A DNA stretch of 64,000 bases from Rhodococcus rhodnii (GTDB lineage Bacteria > Actinomycetota > Actinomycetes > Mycobacteriales > Pseudonocardiaceae). Made by a program: the position numbers and the translations under genes. The notes below the pieces were generated by a model. It saw only the letters and a program-made list of their open reading frames with translations. It searched no databases and was not told the origin of the DNA. The stretch lies in NCBI GenBank assembly GCA_000720375.1, contig JOAA01000002.1, positions 496,001 to 560,000 of the forward strand, written 5' to 3'. Shown in pieces: positions 34,479 through 42,800 of the stretch. Numbering within the stretch: position 1 is the first letter of the stretch; every line of letters starts with the position of its first letter.

Positions 34479-37400
34479 GTGCGTTTCGTTCTGACCACTG
34501 TGGACACCCGTGGCACGGTCGTCGACCACCTGCTCGACACGTCCGCCGACACCACTGTCGGCGAGTTGGCGCAGGCGTTGGGCACGGGCCGAACGCCGAC
34601 GTTGTTCGTGGCGGGCGCGCCGATCGACCCGCATCTGAACCTGCGCGACTCGCCACTGCGGCAAGGCGTCGTCGTCGGTCTGGACCGGCCGGTGAGCGCG
34701 GTGTGGGTGGAGCCGCGCGGCGTCGCGGAAATCCGGTTTGTCGGCGGTCACGACGCCGGCGTGGTGATCCGGCTGGACATCGGTGACTACCTGATCGGCG
34801 CGGCGAGTACGTGCCGGATCCGGATCGTCGACCCGGGCGGTCCGCCGGCGCGGGCCAGGCTGCGTGTCCTGCCGGACGGCCGATGCGAGCTCGTCCCCTT
34901 GACGGACAGCGGCTTGCGGCTGGACCGGGTCGAGGTGACCGAACCGCGGGCGTGGCCCGACGGTTCCGTGTTGGCCGTCGGTTCGTCGCTGCTGGAACTT
35001 GCGCGTCCACAGCCGCCGGATGCCGCGCTGGCGCCTTCCGAAGACCGGACCGGCTTGGACTACAACCGTCCGCCTCGGCTGTTGCCCGCGCCACGCGTCA
35101 CCAAGTTCACGCTGCCTTCGCCGCCCCAGCCACCAGAGCGTCGTCCGCTGTCTTTCATCGCTGCCGCGGCGCCGCTGGTGCTGTCCGGTGCGATGTTCGC
35201 GATCACTCGCAATCCCTTGACTTTGCTGTTCGCGTTGCTGTCGCCGCTGATCCTGATCGCGGGCCAGTTGGGTGGGCGCAGGGAGAACCGCTTGGCGTAT
35301 CGCAAGCGGGTGGCCGAGTTCGAGGAGAAGAAGGCCCGGATCTCCGCGGACGCCCAGCAGGCACTGGCTTTGGAGCGGGCCGCGCGCCGGATCAACTTCC
35401 CCGACCCGGCAACGGTTCTGCTGACCGCGGTCGGCCCACGTCGTCGCCTGTGGGAACGCCGTCGTGCCGATCCGGACTACTTGGACCTGCGGGCGGGTAC
35501 GGCCGATTTGCCCTCCGAGGTCGTCCTCACCGATCCGGCGCAGGACGAGCACCGCCGAGAGATCCGATGGACCGCGCTGGACGTGCCAGTCACGGTTCCG
35601 CTGCGCGAACATGGGGTGCTTGGTGTCGCTGGAGGTGGCGTCGCACGGACCGTCGCCCGCTGGCTGCTTGCCCAGGCGGCGGTTCTGCACAGTCCGGAAG
35701 ACCTGCAGATCTACGTCCTCGCAGGTGCTGGGCAGAACTGGGAATGGACGCGTTGGCTGCCGCACGTGGCCCCGCGCAACGGACAGGACACCGTCTGCAC
35801 TATCGGTGTGGACGCGCAAACGCTCGCTAGACGTGTCGCCGAACTTGTCGCGATCATTTCCGCGCGTGCGGGCAAGCCTGCCGAGCGGGATGTGCTGGTG
35901 GTGCTGGACGGCGCGCGCAGGCTTCGGTCGTTGCCCGGTATCACGCAGATTCTGCGGGACGGTCCGGCTGTCGGTGTCTACGCGATCTGCGTGGACGACG
36001 AAGAACGGCTGCTGCCGGAGGAATGCCAGGCGGTCATCACTGAGCAGGGCGACGGTTCGCTGCGGGTGACTCGTACCCGCTCCGAGCCGGTGGGGCAGGT
36101 GCGGCCGGATCTCGTGTCCCGCGAGTGGTGCCGCACGGTGTCCCGGGCGCTCGCCCCGGTGCGTGACACCGGGAGCAGCGGGGACGGCGGCGGCTTGCCG
36201 GACGCGAGCAGGCTGCTGGACGTGCTGGCATTGGAACCGCCGACGCCGGATGCCGTCGCTGCCCGATGGGCGACCGGAGGCCGGACAACGGTCGCAGTGG
36301 TCGGTGAGTCGTTGGACGGCCCGTTCTCGTTGGATCTCAAGCAAGACGGCCCGCACGGCCTGGTCGCGGGCACAACCGGATCAGGGAAGTCCGAGCTGCT
36401 CCAGACACTGGTGGCGTCGTTGGCAGTGGCCAACCGGCCGGACGCGATGACCTTCGTACTCGTGGACTACAAGGGCGGCAGCGCTTTCAAGGACTGCGTG
36501 TCGCTCCCACACACTGTGGGAATGGTCACGGACCTCGACACTCACCTGGTCAGCCGCGCACTCACGTCGTTGTCCGCGGAGCTGAAGAGGCGCGAGCACA
36601 TCTTGGCCGACGCAGGCGCCAAGGATATTGACGACTATGTCCTGTTGTTGGACCGAAGAACGGCTGGCAGGTTCGAGCATCAGCACCGCGATCGGACCTT
36701 GCCGCCGATGCCTCGGTTGCTGATCGTGATCGACGAGTTCGCGTCCATGGTCCGTGACCTGCCGGACTTCGTCACTGGTCTGGTCAACATCGCGCAGCGT
36801 GGCCGTTCGCTCGGCATTCACCTGGTCTTGGCGACACAGCGGCCGGGCGGCGTGGTCTCGCCGGAGATCCGCGCCAACACGAACTTGCGGATCGCGTTGC
36901 GGGTCACTGACTCCAGTGAAAGCCAGGACGTGCTGAACGCGCCGGACGCGGCGGCGATCTCGAAGTCGACGCCAGGCCGCGCGTATGTGCGGTTGGCGCA
37001 GTCGTCGCTCGTGCCGTTCCAAGCCGGGCGGGTGGGCGGGTTCCGTCCGGGCGCCCGAACCACAGAACGGCCTGCGCCTTGGCTCATGCCCTTGACGTGG
37101 AACGACATGGCACGCCCAGCGCCACAACGACCGGGCGGGGTGCAGCCGGATGACGAAGTGACCGATCTGGCTGTGCTGGTGCAAGCGATCCGTGGCGCGT
37201 CCTCCCGATTGGGTCTGCCACCGCAGCACAGCCCGTGGTTGCCCGCGCTGCCCACACAGATCACAGTGGACTCATTGCCTGCCGTATCCACGAGCGGTTA
37301 CCTGCCTCCGGTGGCGTACGGCATCGTGGATCTGCCCGAACAGCAACGGCAGGAGCCGCTGGTCCTCGATCTGGCCACTTTGGGCCACCTCCACATTGTC

Positions 37401-38807
37401 GGTGCGGCCCGCAGTGGCCGTTCCCAGGCGCTGCGTACCCTCGCTGGTGCGGTGGCCCGGACCCTTTCCCCAGACGACGTGCACGTGTACGGAATCGACT
37501 GCGGCAACGGCGCCTTGCTTGCCTTGTCGGCGTTTCCGCACTGTGGCGCGATCGTGCAGCGTACGGAGGCAGAGCGCCTGACGCGGTTGATCACGCGGTT
37601 GAAGGCGGAAATGGCCAGGCGTCAGCAGTTGCTGGCCACAAGCGGATCCGCGAACCTCGTGGAATACCGAATGACTCACTCGGATGCGCGCACGCCCCAC
37701 ATCCTGCTACTTGTGGATCGGTGGGAGGTCTTTGACAAGACGTTCGCCGATCACGATGGCGGCGCGTTGATGGCTGGAATGCTCGCGTTGATGAGCGAAG
37801 GTGCCAGTGTCGGCATCCATCTTGTGCTGGCAGGCGATCGTGCGTTGTTCTCCACGCGGGTTTCGTCCACGACAGAGGACAAGCTGGTGTTGCGGCTCAA
37901 CGAGCGGTCGGATTACAGCGTGATCGGCGTCAACCATCGCAACCTGCCCGACGAGATTCGGCCAGGCCGGGCGTTGCGGGCCACCGACACAACGGAGGCC
38001 CAGATCGCCATGCTGGACCCGGACCCGTCCGGCCAGGCACAAGCCCGCGCAGTGGCCGCGATCGCAGCCAACTGTCCACCAGGGACCACACGTCCGTTCC
38101 GAGTGGACGTGTTGCCAGACGAACTGAGCCTCGCGGACGCCAAACAGTTCGCTCGTCGGGAAGGACCGTTGTGGACACTCGTAGGCGTCGGCGGTGACGA
38201 GCTGACGGCTCTTGGGCCGGACCTGAGTGTCAATCCGACGTTCATCATTGGCGGTGCGGCCCGTTCTGGCCGGAGCACAGTGCTGTTGACCATGGCGTCG
38301 TCCTTGTTGGACGCGGGCACGCCGGTGGTGATCGCTGCTCCTCGTCGATCACCGCTTCGAGAACTGGCTGGTGCGCCGGGTGTGCTGGACGTGGCGACGG
38401 GCGCGGATTTCACCACTGCTCAACTGATCACCGCACTCGACCAGGCCACGGGCCCTGCCGTTGTGGTGATCGACGACGCTGAGTTGCTGCTCAAGTGCGA
38501 CGCGGGCAGTGAACTTGGTGTGATCGCACGCAGTGGTGCCGAGCAGGGACGTGGGCTGATCATGGCCGGCACGACCGAGGGCCTGGTTGCCGGTTTCGGT
38601 GGCTGGCACGTGGACGCTCGACGAAATCGGCAGGGTGCGTTGCTCGGGCCGCAGTCCTTGGGTGACGCGGAACTGTTGGGCGCCAAGCTGTCGCGTGGTC
38701 AACTAGGTCCGGCGCGGCCTGGCCGGATCCTGCTGCACCTCGGCGACGGCGTGATCCGCACCGCCCAAGTACCGCTGACCGACGCTGGAGCCTTGATGGT
38801 CGCCTAG
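34479..38807 (+). CDS. eccC: Type VII secretion ATPase, FtsK/SpoIIIE family (EccC/EssC-like)
   Basis: About 1442 residues. The GTG at 34479 is behind GGAG. An N-terminal FHA-like region (about 75-170) precedes two membrane helices (about 222-262) and three ATPase domains. The first (Walker A GTTGSGKSE near 630, Walker B RLLIVIDEFASM) is intact. The second (GAARSGRSQ near 975) and third (GGAARSGRST near 1258) have Arg in place of the Walker Lys, so probably only the first hydrolyses ATP efficiently. Other core genes (eccB, eccD, eccE, mycP) are absent from the window. It should move the WXG-type proteins and perhaps the RHS protein. Confidence 0.9.
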   Translation: MRFVLTTVDTRGTVVDHLLDTSADTTVGELAQALGTGRTPTLFVAGAPIDPHLNLRDSPLRQGVVVGLDRPVSAVWVEPRGVAEIRFVGGHDAGVVIRLDIGDYLIGAASTCRIRIVDPGGPPARARLRVLPDGRCELVPLTDSGLRLDRVEVTEPRAWPDGSVLAVGSSLLELARPQPPDAALAPSEDRTGLDYNRPPRLLPAPRVTKFTLPSPPQPPERRPLSFIAAAAPLVLSGAMFAITRNPLTLLFALLSPLILIAGQLGGRRENRLAYRKRVAEFEEKKARISADAQQALALERAARRINFPDPATVLLTAVGPRRRLWERRRADPDYLDLRAGTADLPSEVVLTDPAQDEHRREIRWTALDVPVTVPLREHGVLGVAGGGVARTVARWLLAQAAVLHSPEDLQIYVLAGAGQNWEWTRWLPHVAPRNGQDTVCTIGVDAQTLARRVAELVAIISARAGKPAERDVLVVLDGARRLRSLPGITQILRDGPAVGVYAICVDDEERLLPEECQAVITEQGDGSLRVTRTRSEPVGQVRPDLVSREWCRTVSRALAPVRDTGSSGDGGGLPDASRLLDVLALEPPTPDAVAARWATGGRTTVAVVGESLDGPFSLDLKQDGPHGLVAGTTGSGKSELLQTLVASLAVANRPDAMTFVLVDYKGGSAFKDCVSLPHTVGMVTDLDTHLVSRALTSLSAELKRREHILADAGAKDIDDYVLLLDRRTAGRFEHQHRDRTLPPMPRLLIVIDEFASMVRDLPDFVTGLVNIAQRGRSLGIHLVLATQRPGGVVSPEIRANTNLRIALRVTDSSESQDVLNAPDAAAISKSTPGRAYVRLAQSSLVPFQAGRVGGFRPGARTTERPAPWLMPLTWNDMARPAPQRPGGVQPDDEVTDLAVLVQAIRGASSRLGLPPQHSPWLPALPTQITVDSLPAVSTSGYLPPVAYGIVDLPEQQRQEPLVLDLATLGHLHIVGAARSGRSQALRTLAGAVARTLSPDDVHVYGIDCGNGALLALSAFPHCGAIVQRTEAERLTRLITRLKAEMARRQQLLATSGSANLVEYRMTHSDARTPHILLLVDRWEVFDKTFADHDGGALMAGMLALMSEGASVGIHLVLAGDRALFSTRVSSTTEDKLVLRLNERSDYSVIGVNHRNLPDEIRPGRALRATDTTEAQIAMLDPDPSGQAQARAVAAIAANCPPGTTRPFRVDVLPDELSLADAKQFARREGPLWTLVGVGGDELTALGPDLSVNPTFIIGGAARSGRSTVLLTMASSLLDAGTPVVIAAPRRSPLRELAGAPGVLDVATGADFTTAQLITALDQATGPAVVVIDDAELLLKCDAGSELGVIARSGAEQGRGLIMAGTTEGLVAGFGGWHVDARRNRQGALLGPQSLGDAELLGAKLSRGQLGPARPGRILLHLGDGVIRTAQVPLTDAGALMVA

Positions 38808-38816
38808 AACATGAAA

Positions 38817-38855
38817 ATGCCCCCAAAGTGGCTGCGAAAGCCACTTTGGGGGCAT
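38817..38855. terminator. Bidirectional terminator hairpin between convergent genes
   Basis: A perfect 17-bp stem (ATGCCCCCAAAGTGGCT with its exact complement) and a 5-base loop GCGAA fill the 51-bp gap between the stop of eccC (38807) and that of the leftward gene (38859). It ends both transcripts. No long T-run on either side, as is common in high-GC actinomycetes. Confidence 0.85.
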
Positions 38856-38858
38856 GAG

Positions 38859-39428
38859 TCAGGACAGAACCAGGGTTCCGGTGATCGTGTCGAAGAGCTC
38901 GAACAAGCCGTCCGCCTCGGCGATGTTCGGGCTTGTCCCGGTCACCACGAGCACCTGGCTGGAGCTCGGCACCTTTACGACTGTGTGCATGACAGCGCAT
39001 CGCATGGTCAGTCCATCCATTGTCACGTCTTGTATTCCGTGCACCCGTCCGACTGTGCCGATGCCTTGAAGTTGCGCTGTGGTCACCCTGCTCCACGTGT
39101 CCACACCAGACTCCGGCTCGGCTGCCATCAGCGCGCGCAGAATGTCGCCACCGCTCGGCGGAGTGACAACAGAAATCACCACTGTCGCGACGAGTGGACC
39201 ATCCTCGTAGAGCTCGAATGTCCCGCCGGCGTGCAGGGCGCCCGAGTGGCGGGCGTGCCTGACCGCCCGGCGCACTGATTCGGTGAACTGGCCGATGATC
39301 TGTTCGTCGATGCCGGCCTGGGTGTACTGGTCCCAAACCTGCCCTGCGACAGTGTTCTCACTGGTTTCGTCGGCGATGGACAGGTCGTACCAGTGGTCTG
39401 GCAACGTCATCTGGAATGATGTGCTCAT
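38859..39428 (-). CDS. Type VII locus protein of unknown function
   Basis: 189 residues, soluble, opening MSTSFQMTLPDHWYDLSIAD and predicted as an antiparallel sheet flanked by helices; the pattern is reminiscent of the Mog1/PsbP-like fold of LpqN-type proteins, without a signal peptide. Its ATG at 39428 overlaps the stop of the WXG-like gene upstream (ATGA), so both are made together. Its placement suggests a chaperone or adaptor for a secreted partner; that is inference. Confidence 0.7.
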   Translation of the reverse strand: MSTSFQMTLPDHWYDLSIADETSENTVAGQVWDQYTQAGIDEQIIGQFTESVRRAVRHARHSGALHAGGTFELYEDGPLVATVVISVVTPPSGGDILRALMAAEPESGVDTWSRVTTAQLQGIGTVGRVHGIQDVTMDGLTMRCAVMHTVVKVPSSSQVLVVTGTSPNIAEADGLFELFDTITGTLVLS

Positions 39429-39724
39429 TGGCCATTCTCGCCTTCGGTGAGAGCGTTCACGGTCTGTTCATCGGTTTGCTGGAAGGCGTCCGCGACGGCA
39501 CGGCTTGCGTCGCGCAGGCCGTCGAGGTCGCGGCCCAGCACGTATCTGCCGTCGCCCCACGCTTTTTCGAAGTCCCATGCCGCGGTCTCCAACTTCTGGT
39601 CCGCCAGTGCCTCGACCACGTCACCCATCGACTTCACCAGGTCGCTGCCCATCAGATCCTTGGTGCGCTGCAGCAGATCGGCCACGCGCCGCAGCTCGTC
39701 GGCCGGTATCTCAATCAGGCTCAT
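39425..39724 (-). CDS. Second WXG100-like small protein
   Basis: 99 residues, helical, with a central WDFEKAWGDGRYVLGRDLDG that carries a Trp-Gly turn. Size and shape match ESX-type proteins. The ATG at 39724 has no ribosome site, but an ECF-type -10 (CGTGCA) lies only 6 bases upstream, so the transcript may start at the ATG itself. A longer frame from 39889 would run through the opposite promoter and is not favoured. It is divergent from the RHS gene. Confidence 0.75.
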   Translation of the reverse strand: MSLIEIPADELRRVADLLQRTKDLMGSDLVKSMGDVVEALADQKLETAAWDFEKAWGDGRYVLGRDLDGLRDASRAVADAFQQTDEQTVNALTEGENGQ

Positions 39725-39730
39725 GACGCA

Positions 39731-39758
39731 TGCACGGATGGTGAACCGATCCGGTTCG
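39731..39758 (-). promoter_or_regulatory. ECF-type promoter for the leftward WXG-like operon
   Basis: On the minus strand CGAACC (39753-39758), 16 bases, CGTGCA (39731-39736). It has one mismatch in the -35 and a weaker -10. It overlaps the rightward promoter at 39742 by 17 bases. The -10 is 6 bases from the ATG, predicting a leaderless message. Confidence 0.5.
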
Positions 39759-39769
39759 AAACACGTGTC
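39742..39769 (+). promoter_or_regulatory. ECF (SigL-type) promoter of the RHS gene
   Basis: TGAACC (39742-39747), 16 bases, CGTGTC (39764-39769), 40 bases before the ATG at 39810. A perfect match to the consensus within this locus. Confidence 0.78.
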
Positions 39770-39809
39770 TGCCGCGATTCCTAGACACCGCAGGGGAGGA
39801 GTGGACGTC

Positions 39810-42800
39810 ATGACACGTCCCGCAGCAGGCGAATGGGCGCCGCTCGATCTGGACGAGGATCCGGTGCCCGGTGATCCGGGCGCGCTCACCCAGTTGCGTA
39901 CGGCCTATCAGGACCTCGCCTCGACCACTCGCGAGGCGTTCCAGTTGCTCACGTCGGGCAGCAGTATCGAAGGCGGCCAAGGCAAAGCCATGGCGGCCTA
40001 CCGGGAGTTGCTCGGTGAAGTCCCGCGGCGACTGGACGTGATGGCTAGCTCTTACGGCCAGGCGGCGGAGGCTTACGCGCGCTACCAGCCCGCACTTGAA
40101 GAGGCGCAGTCGATGTCGCTGAATGCCTTGAACCAAGCCCGCCAGGCTTCACAGGACAAGGCTGCCGCGACGGCGTCCGCGGCTGTGGCACAGGCCGCGT
40201 TGGCCGCGGCGACCGGTGATGCGGCGACTCTGGCGCAAGACGACGTGACTGCCGCCGCGGGCAAGCAATCCGCCGCACAGCAGGAACTGGATCAGGCGAA
40301 GTCGTTGCTGAACCAGGCGATCGCGATGCGGGACCAGGCAGCGGCGTCCGCCCGGGACGTGTTGAACAGCCTGGCCGACGACGCGCCGCAACGGTCGATC
40401 TGGGAGAAGATCGGCGACGCGTTCCGGGACTTCTTCGAGTTCCTGATCAGCGCGGTGACCGAGTGGATCGTCACGGTCCTTGACGTACTGGCCACATTGG
40501 CCTCGTTCATCTTCCCGCCGCTGGGCATGGCGATCGGCCTGCTCTCGTCGGGTATCGAGATCGCCGCCGCCGCGCTGAAGGGTGACATGGCAAGCCTCGG
40601 CATCGCGCTCGCCGGTCTGGCGCTGGGGTTCATCCCCGGCGGCAAACTGATGAAACACGCCATCAAGCTCGGCAAAGGCCTCGGTGGCTCGGTCAAGTCC
40701 GGAATCGGCAACGCGATCAGCTCGGTCGGCGGCGCAGGCCGCAACATCGGCGGCAAGATTCCGCCACCTAAGTCCGTCCAACCGCCGCCCGTCAACAAAG
40801 GCATCCGTGGCGCGAATGTGCCAGCCAGGGCCAACGCTCAGCCGAAGAAGGACGTCAAGGCCATCATCGACCCGATCGAGGTGGCGACCGGCCGGATGGT
40901 GGCCCCGCAGACCGATCTGGAGTTCGCCGGTTCGCTGCCGTTGGTATTCACGCGCACGCACCTGTCGTCCTACCGGATCGGCCGGTGGTTCGGTCCATCT
41001 TGGTCATCCACATTGGATCAACGGATCGAGGCCGACGACCGAGGCGTCTCGTTCGCGGCTGAAGACGCGACGATGCTGAACTACCCGGATCCCGGTAACG
41101 GTGTGGTGTTCCCGCATGAGGGCCCGCGGTGGCCGCTCACCCGTACCGATGACGGTGGCTACGCGATCATGATTCCGGAAGACGAAAAACTCCTCTACTT
41201 CGCCCCGAGTGACCACAGTGCACATCCGATCAGCGCTGTGTTGAGCGGCTCAGGCGACCGGATCGACTTCCAGTACTCCGAAGACGGCACGATCACCGGG
41301 ATATCGCACTCTGGCGGATACGAGCTGACGGTCGGCACGCACGAAGGCCTGGTCACCGACCTGTGCCTGGCAGATGGCACGCTGGTGGTCGAATACCGGT
41401 ACGCAGGCGACAAGCTGATCGAGGTCGTCACGCCCGAAAGTGAACCACTGCGGTTCTCATACGACGACGCAGGACGGATCGTGCGATGGGACGACCGCAA
41501 TGGCATGTGGTACGAGTACGTCTACGACTCACAGGACAGATGCGTCGAGACCCGGGGAGCAGGCGGCTACCTCAGTGCGAGGTTCGAATACGCCGACCTC
41601 GTCACCCGAGTGACGGACTCGTTGGGCCACACCAAGACGTTCCACATGAACGACGCGTTCCAGGTCGTGCGCGAGATCGACCCGCTCGGCGGCGTGATCG
41701 AGTCCGAATGGGACCGTTACGACAGGCTGCTCGCGCGCACGGACCAACTCGGCAACACCACGCGGTATGTCTACGACGAGGAAGGCAACCTGCTCACAGT
41801 CACCGCGCCCGACGGCTCGCAAACACTGACGGAGTACCTGAGTCCGACTCGTCCGACGCGCAGGATCGAGCCAGACGGTGCCGAATGGCGCTACGACTAC
41901 GACTCACGCTGGAACCTGATCGCGGCGACCGACCCAACAGGTGCACGCACGACCTTCACCCACGACGAAGCAGGTCGTCCAGTCACCGTCACGGACGCGG
42001 TAGGTGCGGTTAGTCTGATCGACTACAACCCCGCCGGGCTGCCAGTGCAGATCACCGACCCACTCGGAGCCAGGAACACCTACACCTACGACGCCTTTGG
42101 TCGCATTGAGACGGTCACCAACACGTTCGGGGATGTCACACGGCTGTCCTGGGCCGCGAATGGGGAGATCGCTGAGATCGTGGAGCCGGACGGCAGCATC
42201 CGGCGATGGACCTTCGACGGCGAGGGCAACCTGCGGGAGAGCGTTGACGCGCAAGGACAAGTGACGCGGGCTGAAATTGGGCACTTCGACCTGCCAGCCG
42301 CCGAAATCGCACCACAGACTGGCCGGACCGAGTATGCGTACGACACCGAATTGCGGCTGACATCGGTGACGAACGCACGTGGGCAGATCTGGCGATACGA
42401 GTACGACGCCGCGGGAAACCTGATCCGCGAGATCGACTTCGACAACCGCGAGCTCCGGTACATAGTGGACGCGGCAGGCCGGATGGTCGAGCGGACCAAC
42501 GCATCCGGCCAGACCGTGCAGATCGCGTGGGACGAAAACGGCAGGCTGGCGCGGGTCGGCGACACCACGTATTCCTACGACGCCGTAGGTCGGCTGATTC
42601 GGGCTGTCGGTCCACACGCTGACCTCGCGATGAGCTACGACGCGTTAGGCCGGGTACTCACCGAAACGGTCAACGGCCGCACCGTTGCCAACGGCTACGA
42701 CCCGGCGGGAAGGCGCATCCATCGCCGCACGCCGTCCGGAGCGGAAAGCGGCTGGAAGTACAACGAAGCCGGTCAGCCGACTGCCCTGCACGTGGCCGGG

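Noticed and set aside
39447..39809. RHS protein starting at 39447
   Set aside because: The extra 121 residues read antisense through the WXG-like gene and the ECF promoter; the ATG at 39810 has a strong ribosome site.
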